Assembly: GCF_000165425.1 (NCBI RefSeq)
Contig: NW_001799555.1
Location: forward strand, 308,450 to 372,449
DNA: 64,000 nucleotides
Direction of reading: 5' to 3'
Origin: Paramecium tetraurelia
Lineage: Eukaryota; Ciliophora; Oligohymenophorea; Peniculida; Parameciidae
The position numbers were made by a program, and so were the translations under genes. The notes below the pieces were generated by a model. That model had not been told where the DNA came from, made no database searches, and saw only the letters and a list, made by a program, of their open reading frames with translations. Positions 36,464 to 49,939 of the stretch are shown in pieces (the stretch's first letter is position 1; every line of letters starts with the position of its first letter).

Positions 36464-37921
36464 ATGAGTAATTTGATATTAAAATTAAGGTGTAAGGAAC
36501 ATAAAAAAAATAAAATAATCGGTAAGTGTGATAATAATACCTGCTCAAAAGACCCTCTGTTTTGCATTGACTGTCTGGCATAGGATTATCATTAGAATCA
36601 CTTAGAAGACACGACCAACTTTGGTGATCTTGAATTTATACTAAAGGAAATATTACTATAATGGTCAATAAAAAATAGAATTACAAAAAGTGTGAATTCA
36701 AAAAGTGAAATTTCAGAAGTATAATTAGACGAAGAAACTAATTAATTAATATTAATAAACAATTAGATTTAATACATAGAATCAAATGATTTACAGCTAA
36801 ATTAAGAAAACGATTAATTATAAGAAATATAAAATTAAGAAACATTAATTTAAGAGAAAATAGAATGTGGTTAATGTCATTAGATTTAGGAAATAAGTCA
36901 ATATGTGAATGATGAAAAAAATGGAATTAGCAATAACTGTTTAGACTAAAAATGTTCAAAGTGTTAATCATCCTTTAATTATCCTTTAAAAAAGATTGAA
37001 AACAAAAATTATTGTACAGAATGTATAAAATGCCATGAATGCAATAGGTAAGAGCCAAGAAGGTCGGTAGGGTCATTTTTTTATCATGAGGATGGTTTTT
37101 TATAGATATCGAAAAATTCAGAGCTTAAAAAAGTCATGATTGCTTATATTAAAAAATATTTTGGAACAAAAATTAAAAAAGGAGATAATAATACACAGAT
37201 TTATTTTCTTTCTGAATCATATCCTTGTTTAGCTTTAGAAGATTACTCAGGATATATAATTGGTTATAATCATCCAATTATTAAAAGTAAATTACAAATT
37301 GATCCAAAAACATATATAATAACAGAAGAATAGGCTAATATATATTTAATTGAAGATTTAGATTAATATGAAAGAGAGCTATATGAATTTTATTTAAGAT
37401 AAGGCAGAAAACCAGAAGATATCCCTGAAAACGTCAGAATGCTATTGCTTTTTGTTCTATTCATTTTTAAAGATTTCTCATCTGTTCTTAATTTAGTTCA
37501 ATAAAAAACTTATAGACATCTCTATAATGATATTACTAAATATCAATATCCAAAATAAAATAGTGTGTCTTTTCTAAAAGGTAAGGTTGAAAAGGCATTA
37601 GATTCTTTAGTGATCGTTTTCATAGAGAAGATGGAAGTATTAGAGAAACAACTATTATTAATAAGTTTAAGAAAATTTTACCTACCTATAAAAGAGAGTG
37701 AATACTATTCTAATGATTTGATATACAACCAACATCAGATTATTTATTTATTATTAACATTTTTAAATGCCCGTTCTATTCATTCAAGTATAATGCTGAT
37801 TTTTAATTACTTAAATTAATTAACCTTAAGCTCCATGTATATAATCTTCATTATGAATATATTTACCCATAATAATAGAATTTATGATAGTTCAAAGAGT
37901 CCTTAGAACCAAAAGATATGA
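36464..37921 (+). CDS. Zinc-finger (B-box-like) protein, 485 aa
   Basis: One uninterrupted frame of 485 codons in the ciliate code. Residues 10-50 have the Cys/His spacing of a B-box-type zinc finger (CKEHKK, CDNNTC, FCIDCL, then two His). A Gln/Glu/Ile-rich coiled-coil-like stretch follows (residues ~75-150). Then comes a second Cys cluster with LIM- or FYVE-like pairs (CGQCHQ, CSKC, YCTECIKCHEC). The remainder is globular with no known motif. B-boxes usually mediate protein contacts and ubiquitin ligase assembly; without a RING finger no enzyme activity can be inferred. The next gene but one (38353-39924) also starts with a B-box-like finger. Confidence 0.68.
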
Positions 37922-38352
37922 TTAAATATAACATTATATATTTCTGAAAGAGAATTATGATTATCATAACTAAATTCTATTTAAATGTAATGGCTGTTGT
38001 AGCAGAAAATAATTAAACTAAACAGAAATTTATAATTGTTGAACTTTTGATTTAATATGAGATTTTTAAGGGTGAACTATGAAATTATTGGATGATCTAC
38101 AGATTCTATACAATATTTGAATAAATTATAAGAGTAGATTAATAATTCAAAATCAATGTAATTTAAATATTATTAAAAATAAAATAAATATGAAGTATGT
38201 ATAATGGTAATCTATTATTGTCAATCCTTTGTTATTTTGATATTAGCAACACTAAATTCAATTATTTCGTAAATATTCTATCTCTTCTTATGTTTTAGAT
38301 TTTATCAATAAAATAATATCTTGATTCTATTTCTTGTCAATAAAAAAAATTA
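37922..38352. other. Intergenic, 431 bp, one short open frame
   Basis: Between two plus-strand B-box-like genes. A 30-codon frame at 37990-38082 reads MAVVAENNQTKQKFIIVELL and ends in TGA; another short run (MKLLDDLQILYNI) overlaps its end in a second frame. Together they could be a fragment of a small gene whose splicing I could not resolve. The remaining bases are AT-rich with nothing recognised. Confidence 0.35.
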
Positions 38353-39924
38353 ATGATGTTCGAAAGTACCTGTTAATTTGAAAGCCATGAATTAAAACCA
38401 ATTTTGGGAGTCTGCACAAACCTAACATGCAAAAATTTTAGACCCTATTGTCATTAATGTCTGATAGAATTTCACTCTGATCACATTACAGAGATTAGGG
38501 ATTTACAATAAATATCCTTTTGGGCTTAAAGTTGTGCTCCATTATAAGAGCAGTTGATTTAATCAATCAATTAATATAGTAGCATAGTTGACAAACTTAC
38601 AAATCTGAAGAACTCTTTAGAATTCGATACTTAAATTGATCTATCATAACTTAGATTGTCAGATTTAGATTGCCATATAACTTGCGTAGTAAACTTATCT
38701 TCAATTTAAGATTTCATTTAAGAAATCTTCAATAAGTCACAAGATTAATTAGAATTGGTGAGTATTTTGTGCAAAGAAACAATTTCATTATAAAGTATCA
38801 TTTTTATACAATTATAATTTAAGAGTTTAAAGATAACATATATTACCAATAAGATAAGGCTGAAGAACAATAGGTTGAATAAATAGAAATAATTTCTGAA
38901 ACAAATGAGAACTAAAAATAATCAATTGAGAAACAGCCAGACATCTAAATAGTTTCAAATGTTGATGAATCTAAAATGAGAACTCCAGAAAAATAAAAGA
39001 AAAATGAATAACCAAAACCTAGAAATTCAGAATAGAATCGAAAGCAACCATAAAATTATTATGTCAATACTCCTTAAACTAGATCTTAGTCTTACAAAAA
39101 TTAAATCTCAGCAACTCAATAAAGAAATAGCATAAGTAATCTAAAAAAATAAAATATCCAACAAAAACCAAAATAATTATTAGTAAATACTTTTTCATTA
39201 TCATCAAAAGAACAAAGCAATTTATTGTAACTATTAGGAAACAAATCTGAAGATGATAATAAAAAATCTATAAAAACTTAACCTAGTGAAATTTAAGCTC
39301 CTTGTTTTCAGGATTAGATTTTTATTTAATAAAAAGAACTATCTCCACCTAAAGTATATGGATTTAGATTTTCAGACAACTTAAAATCTTAGAGGATTAA
39401 ATTATAGAAAGATGGCAAGGTAGCAAAAGGTTTTGGAGGATTTGTTCTTTGTGAACCTTGCATTCCAATGGAAGGACAAAGTACTTTTGAGATTATGATT
39501 GATAAATGTGATCTAGTATACCTTGGAATTTGTAACAAATACGCTGTTCAATCATATGATTTTGAGCCTAATATGCAAGCATTTGACACTCATGGGTATT
39601 TGTTTTTATCATCAATAACATTAGTTCCTATCTAATTAGTAACAATGGATTTTCATATTCTTGCTTTGAGTAAGAATTGAACAATGTCAAATAGAAGTTG
39701 AATTTTAGTTCAGGAGACAGGATTACGATTATAGTGAATTATTTGTAGTCCTAAATTACATGGAAAACTAAATATAAAAATCTACTTGTATTATATTGCT
39801 TATTATATTACAGACTATGAGATTTGATAGTACTAAGGAAATGTATGTATGTGTGAAATTTTAAAAACTGAGATTTTCAAATGACTCTTAAGTAGAAATT
39901 TTGAATTATGAATTAAACAATTGA
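38353..39924 (+). CDS. TRIM-like protein: B-box finger, coiled coil, SPRY-like end, 495 aa
   Basis: Introns at 38795-38823 (ends AAG), 39596-39624 and 39788-39813 (ends CAG) give 495 codons. Residues 1-50 hold a B-box-like finger (FESHELKP, CTNLTCKNF, YCHQCLIEFHSDH). A helical region (to about 150) and a disordered Gln/Lys/Ser linker follow. The last ~180 residues match the SPRY pattern: VYGFRFSDN, GFGGFVLCE, FEIMIDKCDLVYLGICNK, a GSYLISNNGFSYSC strand pair and a final FDSTKEMYVCVKF...VEIL. Animal TRIM proteins add a RING finger for ubiquitin ligase activity; none is seen here. Its partner is unknown. Confidence 0.72.
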
Positions 39925-39943
39925 TTATTATATAATATTTAAA

Positions 39944-40413
39944 ATGAACAAATTGCCTTATCAACCACTTGGGTTTGTGTTGAAATTTGATCCACCCATA
40001 ATTGGATTGTTATACCATCCCATCGAGAATAAGAAGGTGAATAAGAAAAAGAAGAAGTGTTATGCTATTCATTTGAATAATTTGATCTTTTTGGTTGAAC
40101 CTGAAGATATTGTCGAGGCATTGTTTAATGAGCATCAAGAGTTCTTAGATCCTGATGTTGTCAAACCACAACAAGTACATTTGGTCATTTGATAAGGTCT
40201 ATAAATTGGTGTTGCGATTAGTTGCTTACAGAGATCATTAGTTAAGAAATATGTAAGAAATGGGAGAAGAAATGGGTACTTTTATTTTACCATATTCAAG
40301 GTGATGGTTATTATGAGGAGGAAGAGGAAGAACCTGTCTAACAACCAAAAGGTAAAGGAGGAAAAGCATAGGCATAATAACGAAGAGCGAATGATAATAA
40401 TAGATCATTTTGA
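39944..40413 (+). CDS. CEP19-like protein, 140 aa
   Basis: Two introns, 40175-40196 and 40276-40300, both ending AAG, extend an 82-codon frame to 140 codons. The N-terminal pattern GFVLKFDPPIIGLLYHP...KKKKCYAIHL resembles the opening of CEP19 (in which GIRFQPPAIILIY leads into a basic strand). It is followed by a hydrophobic/acidic helix (EPEDIVEALFNEHQEFLDP) and a region with VYKLVLRLVAYRD. CEP19 is a centrosome and basal-body protein needed for cilium assembly, which would suit a ciliate. The C-terminal 40 residues are Glu-rich then Gln/Lys/Arg-rich and not conserved. The assignment is by eye and needs a profile search. It starts 20 bp after the TRIM-like gene. Confidence 0.55.
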
Positions 40414-40568
40414 TTTTTTATATTATAACGATAATTACAATTTGAATTTAATTTATGAGGAGATAAACCCTCAAACAAGATCTTTATTCACAAATCTCGA
40501 CAATCGGACAGTCATCCTCATCAAAAAGGAGCAACCTCAATATTGACGATTTGATATATTAATTCAAA

Positions 40569-41428
40569 ATGAGGAAATCGAATTACAAATTAGCAAAACA
40601 ATACTCTGAAATCATTAAAATATTTGATAACAAGCAATCACCCAAATAACCTTTTGAATATTAAAGTGGTCAGTTATAGCTTAGATCATAAACACAACTG
40701 ATGCAAACTAAAGTTAGATTACGAACAGATGAATCCCAGGAACTATTATAATTGCAGGAAACAAAATAAAGACTGTCACATTAAATAGACATTCATCAAA
40801 TCATAAATGAGACATCTCCTATTAAGATTACTCCCAGACTTAATTATGAGAATTTCAAGACATTTTAGGAAACCGAAAGAAAATCATATGAATCAAATAA
40901 TTATAACACACATTTGGCTAATTTCGGTCCTTTATCTTCTAATCAATGCGAAACAGATGAAGAGATATAATAGATTTCATAATAAAGTGTTTAAAAACTA
41001 TCAAAATTTAGAACTTTAGAATAAGAGCAATTTTAAAAATGTTTTAATAAAATTAGTTCTCAAATTGAATAAGTGAATATCAAATTCAAAAAACAAGGGT
41101 TCTTAATGATTAAATTATTTTCTAAATGGACCGTTAAGGAAAAGGCTACAAAAATGTATTTTAGGTTTTTTGAACACAAAATCTAGTCATACTTTGATCT
41201 CTTTTAAATTTATGAACCATCAATAGAAGAAAATCATAATGATAATCAAAATACAAATTAAAGTATATTATCAGAACATGTTTTAACCCCAATTAATTTG
41301 AACATTTAAAATTTTTAAATCCCTACTCTTAAACCTGTAACTTCATTTGGAGCAATTAATGTATGATATTTAAATAATATTATTAGTTTGAGGAGTATTT
41401 GAAAAAGAAGAATCAGAATATTGAATGA
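40569..41428 (+). CDS. Unknown coiled-coil-containing protein, 277 aa
   Basis: One intron, 41361-41386, adds a 14-codon last exon and gives 277 codons. The protein is hydrophilic and Gln/Glu/Lys-rich, with short helical segments (ESQELLQLQETKQRLSHQID) and a more hydrophobic central part (FLMIKLFSKWTVKEKATKMY). No recognised family. Convergent with the TTLL gene, 65 bp apart. Confidence 0.65.
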
Positions 41429-41493
41429 ATGTTTAATATTGATTTACTTAATTTATTAACAAAATATAAATTTATTCAAAAACAAAATAAAAA

Positions 41494-43246
<1,753 letters not shown>

Positions 43247-43265
43247 TTTATTAATTAAAATAAAA

Positions 43266-44934
43266 TCATTAATTGTGCTATGACGATGTATGCCATGGTA
43301 AATCAATATTATATAATCGCTTAGTAGAATTGGAAGAGCCATAAAATACAGTGTTTTAATTCTTTTTATCCTGTTGTTCATTCTCAAATATTTCTATTTC
43401 CTCATCCAAAATTTATGGGATCTAAAATATAAAGGATCAACTAACCTTTGTTTGTGATAATCTTGGTTTCTAGTGCTCTTGATTACTAATTGCTGTAATG
43501 GGTCTAGACATTTTATTGTATGTGGGCATCACGATAGCAGTTGATGGTCTCAAAGATGTTTAAGATTGAACTGCTAATCTGCCACTTGTGTTTCTCCTCA
43601 TAGATGCTTTCGTGCTGACTGCACTGGATGCTCGTTACAGATATTCCGTCATAAAGGCCGGATCTTACATCATTTTTTTATGCTATTAAACATCCAATCT
43701 AATATCATCGATAGCTTCAGATATCTATATTTTCTAAGTTTATTTCTAAAATTGAGGATGTTCTTTTAATTATTTAATTGTAGGTATGCTCTTCCTTGAT
43801 TCCTCTTATTGTAATTATTTATTATGTTAGCCACTTTGAGATTACAAAAATTCTTTTGAGCCTGCGAATTCTTCTAATAATTAAACTCTCAACATCTTTC
43901 CATTTAATTTAGAATGATTCAAAATTTGCTAAGCATTTTTTAATTTGGATTTGATTTCAACATATAATTCAGGATCTCTTAAGAGTTTTTTAAATTCCCC
44001 AATGCCAGCATCCTTGTTTTTCAAGAATTGCTGATGTTTTTATGTCCTTTTTTAAATATAGTATTCATTCCTATCCTTTAAGGATCTGCCCTTGAAAACA
44101 GCCTTGTCCATATTATATTGATAATTCATATAATGTTGAATTTTGGCATCTGGATTCTTGGCAGTTTTATATCCAGTTTAGTCAACAACATAGAGATTGT
44201 CCTAAAGTAGTGTAATAATTAAACCATTTTTGGGTCTCTGGTTAGATCCATTTTAGTTTTAGGAATCTTTTCATAATAAGCCCATCTATCAACTGTGTTG
44301 GCCATAAGGTAGAGAAACTCGAATTCTTAAATGAAACCCTTAATTTGAAGAAAATCAGTGCATCTCTTGATCCATTCTTCCAAAACACTATTGCTTATGG
44401 CCTTTCCAATAGCCTGAAGTGAAAATAATGAGAATATGCATATACCCATAATAAATTGTTAATTTCAGTTGCATTACATGGTACACCTTCACTCATTAAT
44501 TCCTATTCTCGAAGATGAAAAATAAGACAAGCATCTTTGATATCCTTCATCCTAGATAACAAAGAAGAGATTACGTAAGGAGTCCGTCATGATAGAGTTG
44601 GATGGCTGCTTTGATGTTGCGAACATTAAGATGTGTTAAACGTCCATTAAGGAACTGAATTAGAGAATAAGTGAAATACCCGAGGAACTTCATGTAAAAA
44701 TGAAAGGGATCTAAAAGTGGAGAAGATAGTCTAGATATCAATTTTGATCTTTTCAACTATCTAAATTTAATGTTCTTGTTCAAGGATTTAAACAACCAGG
44801 AAAAAGATTGGCTACATCTACATATAATCTGATATGAGCATTCTTAGATCCTCGTATTTGATTTATCCTCTTGCACTAAATTCACTTTGAATCCCGTATA
44901 TTGTAAATTCTTCTAATTGTTATGCTTCAGTCAT
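43266..44934 (-). CDS. Unknown protein, 514 aa
   Basis: Six introns fit: 44775-44796 (GTT...AAG), 44552-44574, 44414-44445 (ends CAG), 44202-44224 and 43422-43445 (both start GTT), which with the rest give 514 codons. The N-terminal 250 residues look globular and helical (LTHLNVRNIKAAIQLYHDGL, LTMKDIKDACLIFHLREQEL, WAIGKAISNSVLEEWIKRC). The C-terminal half is hydrophilic, Lys/Gln-rich, with a Ser/Arg-rich stretch (SAVSTKASMRRNTSGRL). No family recognised. The first intron is the weakest; an alternative reading of the first ~80 codons (including KNAHIRLYVDVANLFPG) also looks coding. Divergent from the TMBIM gene across 28 bp. Confidence 0.62.
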
Positions 44935-44962
44935 ATATAAATAAATAATTTAATCAATAAAA

Positions 44963-45778
44963 ATGGACTATGAATAGAATAATTATTAGGCATTCGATAT
45001 TGAGATTGTGGATACTGAGCAACTGAGAATAGATCACGCAAGATTGAGCTTCATCAGAAAGGTAAGATATTGCCTAATGAGGTGTTTCTGATAATTTTAT
45101 TTCAAATTGGATTTACTTTCATTACTACATTGATAGCATATTCTCAAATTCCAATAATTGATTCCCTTTGCAGTAGACCCCTCTTATTTTGGATATTTAT
45201 AGTTGTATTGATCTTAGTAATATTTTTGCTAATGAGGTTTTAAAAGTAAGTTTGCATGTAAATCAAGATTAGCCAAACAACATCCCTATAATTACATCTG
45301 TTACAGCAGTTTCACACTCTCCATCTCATACCTGTTTTTCTACACCATTCATCATTATCCTACCTACTCAAATCATATCATTTCCTTGATTACACTGCAA
45401 TTTGGCATCATCATTTCACTCCTCGCCTACTCGTACTTCACAGCATCAGAAATCAATTTAAACAAAGGTTTAACATTCATTCTTATCACTATTGCTCTGC
45501 TATTCATTTTCTTATTCCTCTACTTCGAATTGTCCCTGAAGTTTTTATTTATTTTGTCATTCCTCATCATCTTGTATGGAGTGCATATCATTATTGATAC
45601 ACTTCTTATTGTCAACGGAGAGGTAAGAATTCAATAATTAGATTAGAAACATGAATTGGATATAGATGACTACATTATTGCAGCCTTGATGACATAAGTT
45701 GACATTATTGGACTCATTTCAATACTTTTTCAAAAACTGCTTTCCTAAATATCAAAGATATAAATCAACAGTAACTGA
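44963..45778 (+). CDS. Lifeguard/TMBIM (BAX-inhibitor-like) membrane protein, 249 aa
   Basis: Members are seven-span proteins of ER, Golgi or plasma membrane that affect calcium leak and cell survival. A short acidic N-terminus (MDYEQNNYQAFDIEI, then LRIDHARLSFIRKV) leads into spans such as FLIILFQIGFTFITTLIAY, LLFWIFIVVLILVIFLLM, FGIIISLLAYSYF, TFILITIALLFIFLFLYF and FLFILSFLIILYGVHIIIDT. The family end pattern ELDIDDYIIAALMTQVDIIG is present. Introns 45062-45081 (20 nt, ends GAG), 45246-45267 (ends AAG) and 45623-45646 give 249 codons. It converges with the coiled-coil gene, 12 bp apart. Confidence 0.85.
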
Positions 45779-45790
45779 TAATATAAACAA

Positions 45791-47599
45791 TCATTAATTT
45801 CTAGTATACTATTGTTTCCACTCCTCGCATTCTCTATTCTTCATCTCTATCTAGTATCTCAGAGTTCTATTCTCACTCTCCAGAATCTCGACCTATGACT
45901 CCATCTATCTCCTGATCTATTCAATCTGAGATCTCTTGATTTCATCCTTCACTTATTCTGATACCTCCTATTATTTCTGTATCTCAATCAATTTCTATTT
46001 TTGACATTCCAACTCCACTTACAATCTTTGTATCAATAACTAACAATTAAATTTACAATTACATTATTCTCATTATTTCTTAAAGCTAACTATCCCTTCT
46101 ATTATCTGCATTCATCAAATTCATTTGATCTCTATTCCAATAGTTCACTCAATTGATTAACTTAGTCGTTTAATTATTCAATATCTTAATTCTGCTCTTA
46201 AATGTCATTGTCATATTGCAATTGCAAAGAATCATAATCATTCTACACTTACTTTAATTAAGCTGTTGTAGTCTAATGATGCTAATTCAAATTCTCAAGT
46301 GCAATCTACAATTCTTAATTCAATTACTAGTTTTACTATATTTAATTTTAAGTTGAATCTAATTGTTAATTCAGCTTTTAAATCTCTTACAACAATTTAT
46401 TAATCTATTATTGATATTCCATCTTTATTTCTGATACTGATTTTCTATACTTTTAATCTAAATCCTAAGTGCTCAACTGATTCTACTCTTATAAGTTGCA
46501 ATTCTATTCCACTTGTGATTATATCTCATCTTACAATCCTTAAATTAAATCTATTTTTATAATTTAAATTTTATTACTCTACTATTCTAGTATTTATTAA
46601 TTCAAAATATTATTCTCATATTAAAGCTATCCAATTCTATCCACTAGACAGTCCTTCTCGTCTAGAAACTCTTTTTCTTATGATTTAACTTATTATTCAT
46701 TTTATTATATTAGTTTATTGACTTCTCTTTTCTTTTCCTCTTAAAGTTCCTAATACTTCACTTTCAGAGACTCTAATTGTTACATCAAATTCTTTTCTCC
46801 TGTCTTTATCTCATTTACAATTTTATCCAATTGGACGATCTCTTATTTCTAAAATTCAATGGCCTGATTTCTTCTCACTAATTCATCTTGTAGTTTCTAA
46901 ATTTGATCATCCATTAATTGTAATTGTTCTAAATGTGCTTGTTAGATCTCTTATAAATTTTAATTATATTTCTAATCCTTTTGATACAATTGTATTGATG
47001 CATCCTTATCCTAATTCACCTTTTCATGTTAAAGATACTTTAGTTCAGATGAATAATCATTCAATTATTGTTTCTGAATATCTATTTATTTATTCAATCG
47101 AAGCAATTGGGTATCCTTGTCTCTCAATTTATTGCTGAGTTCGTCATTCTATTATATAGAATTTTTTAATTCTTTGGTCAATTGATCCAAATGTTTCTCA
47201 TATTCTAGCATTGTCTAAGTCTGATCAGATGTGATACACTATAAAAATTAGAAATTAGATGATACTCTAGTCTCTGCTTGTTCATAGCGACGTTTCCAGT
47301 TATTGATTTCATGCTATTGTAATTCCACTAAATTCATTAATTTCTTAATCTCAAACTCTGGATTATTAAAGGTATTGCTTTGTTTCATATCCATATCGAT
47401 GCTCTTCTCAAACTTACTAATGTAATGGGAGTTCCTTAGACTTTATTAGGATTTCTGTAAAGTCGATCCTAAAACTCAAACAAATAGAACCTTGCTGCAA
47501 TTCATTGTAATATGGACTTTTGGATTGCGTATTTGGCGATATTGTATTTCTAGATTTAGGTGGTGATGAGGCTGGCACTGGTTTTAAAAATGATGACAT
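45791..47599 (-). CDS. Long coiled-coil protein, 587 aa
   Basis: Introns 47469-47490 (starts GTT) and 46040-46062 give 587 codons. After a Ser/Pro-rich head (MSSFLKPVPASSPPKSRN) the whole protein from about residue 60 is a continuous heptad coiled coil extremely rich in Gln, Glu, Leu and Lys; many Gln are TAA/TAG codons. It has no globular domain or membrane span. Such proteins are often cytoskeletal or basal-body components. The plus-strand frame at 46935-47138 is a shadow of this gene. Confidence 0.75.
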
Positions 47600-47956
47600 C
47601 TCTTAATCTTCTAACAGACAATTTATAATATTAATCTCATTACATCACTAAACAATTTATTCTTTAATCATATTTAATTTCTCCTCATAAATTTTATTAT
47701 TTACAAAATGGCCTCATATATTTATATATTATTTCTCCTTTGAAACATAATAATCATCTCAAATGCCTCTACCACTTAAGAATCTACTGATATCGTTCAT
47801 TTGCAATTGTGTAATGGCCACCCAGCAAATAAAATGTCTCTCTCCCTGTCTAATAATGAATAATTTGGATGTATATTTTATTAATTATAAATATAAGGCA
47901 ACTGGTATATTAATTTTTTTATTAAATGGGTTGTTCGGTTGCGAAATCAACTTAAA
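47600..47956. other. Intergenic, 357 bp
   Basis: Divergent gap. A 65-codon plus frame at 47763-47960 (start MPLPLKNLLISF) has Cys-rich, hydrophobic content but overlaps the better frame that starts at 47957, so I do not call it a gene. Otherwise AT-rich. Confidence 0.4.
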
Positions 47957-48817
47957 ATGAGCTTACCAAATAGCAACAACATCAGTAACTCAGAGAACCA
48001 GAAATTTAAGATTAATCACATGTTATAATACCTAAATCAAGTTCAAAAAATATTCCTCTCTTTGTTTAACCAAATAGTTGTAGACGTACCTCGGATAATC
48101 TCGTTAGATTCAAGACTGAAATTGACTCCAAGGAGAATTAACTCTCTATTAGAAAAAATCCTATTTATCTTAGAAGGGCCAGTTCAAAAACTTAAGCAGA
48201 TTAGAGCCATGATATATAAGCCAAAGAATGAGAATCAATCGAAATTATCTGATTTCGGTTTTTGTATGATTAACACATTTATATTTCAAAATATCTATCA
48301 ACTTTCTCATCCTCCCTATACATTTTTATCATTTATATTAGATTTAATATTATTCATGAATTACTCAATAAATACGAAACTAAATAAAATTCCAATATCT
48401 ATTCTAATAACTATGCATATCGCCAAATATAAATTCAAACTCAATAATAATTGTGAAATCTTTTCGTAAACCTAAACTTAATTATCAAATTCTTATTCTA
48501 TATCAATTTTACAATGCCTGAATCTAATAATTCCCTTAAAGTTTAAATATACTAATTTATTATTATCCTAATTAATTAATATTTTTTATTGTACTAATTA
48601 AATAATCATTATTGCCTAATTTCAAGCGAGTTATCTCAAAAGAATCTTAAGAGCTATTATTTTCTATCTTAAAATTAATATTTAGGAGTGGCTTGAAAAG
48701 GCAAAGCATTACTATCTTAAATCTATCGAGCGATCAAGTATAATTGTTTCAATTGGATACTGTAAGATATCTAAACTGATTTTCTAAATTACTTTCAGCA
48801 AACCAATTAATTTGTGA
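47957..48817 (+). CDS. Tentative unknown protein, 286 aa
   Basis: A single frame from ATG 47957 to TGA 48815-48817. The first ~110 codons look clearly coding (NISNSENQKFKINHMLQYLN, VDVPRIISLDSRLKLTPRR, NSLLEKILFILEG). The later part is much more AT-rich and hydrophobic (SFILDLILFMNYSINTKLNK) and could be 3' UTR after a missed splice, or membrane segments. The final stretch EWLEKAKHYYLKSIERSSI looks coding again. No family recognised. Treat the 3' half with caution. Confidence 0.45.
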
Positions 48818-49939
48818 TATTAGAAATATCCTAACCTAATATTTTAATTATTTTATATTAGCTTTTTCTATGATTGCATTGTTTTATAAACAATATTACT
48901 GTATCTTCAAAATAACCTAATCATTTCGAATATCTTAATAGAATATATATGGTAGACTTAATAAAATTTTATGTAAAGTTTATATATTTATATTTATTTT
49001 AATAAATCTTTAGTCTTACCAGATAAAACAAATCATCTACCTTTTTTGATTAGTATATGCTATTAAATTAGATTGATGTTTAATTCTTAATTATTTGGTA
49101 ACTTAATTACCCATCAGTCATATTTATGACTTTAGTTCCAGCTCATTCTAAAGTAATGAAAATTCTTGAACTTGATTATAGTAACTTTAGATTTATATTA
49201 CACATTGTTTATATGCAATTATAAACTGAATAGTTTAACTAGATACAAGGAGTTTATGAATGAAAGAAAAAAATATCCAAAAATTTGATACTGAATAATT
49301 AAAATTAAACCTTTAATTTAAATTGTTATTGTTATATTCAACCAAAAATATTTAGTAATAGGGATTTTTAAATCTAAGGATGAGTAAATGCTCTTTACTC
49401 AACAAACTCAATATTCAATTTAGATTTTAATAAGTGGAGCAATTTCTCCGATTATATTATAGATTTTATATGAAATATCAATTATCAAAAAATCATGAAA
49501 AATGAGAAAGAGATTGATTTCAATTTTGGAACCATCTGAATTAGTAGAAAAATAGATCTATCAAATGGTTGTTGATAGATAAGAATTCCTATCTTTGGTG
49601 TTATTTATTTAAATGAAAATAAAATATGAAAAATAACTTCATCAAGAGCCTATAACTGTGTAAATACTCATTGAAATAGTTGGATCCATAATTTTGAATA
49701 GTTTCAAATAATTATTTCAATACTAATACTTAAAATATCAAGCTAAAAAACTCATTCTAATTTTTCAATTTTTCTAACTTATTCTTATTTATATAAATAA
49801 CCATATAAGTTATGTTGTAAATTTAATGATAAAGCTAAATTGAAACTATATTAAACATTTACGCGACAAAAAGATATAATAAAACTGTATCGTTTAAGTT
49901 TATTTGTCGCATCAATTTTTCTTTAATTATATTTAATTA
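48818..49939. other. Gene-free stretch, 1.12 kb
   Basis: The longest but one gap in the window, very AT-rich. No convincing frame under the ciliate code on either strand. It ends with the inverted repeat at 49863-49910, just before the TPR gene. It may hold regulatory DNA, a decayed gene or an unrecognised non-coding RNA. Confidence 0.45.
49863..49910. repeat. Inverted repeat upstream of TPR gene
   Basis: Perfect 8-bp arms GCGACAAA (49863-49870) and TTTGTCGC (49903-49910) separated by 32 AT-rich bases. The arms are unusually GC-rich for intergenic DNA here and end 29 bp before the TPR start codon. It could be a paired factor-binding site or a hairpin in the 5' leader. Confidence 0.5.

Noticed and set aside
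46935-47138. 67-codon plus-strand frame
   Set aside because: Antisense to the long coiled-coil gene; low-complexity mirror of Glu/Gln codons.
47763-47960. 65-codon frame starting MPLPLKNLL
   Set aside because: Overlaps the start of the better frame at 47957, sits in AT-rich divergent DNA and shows no family.
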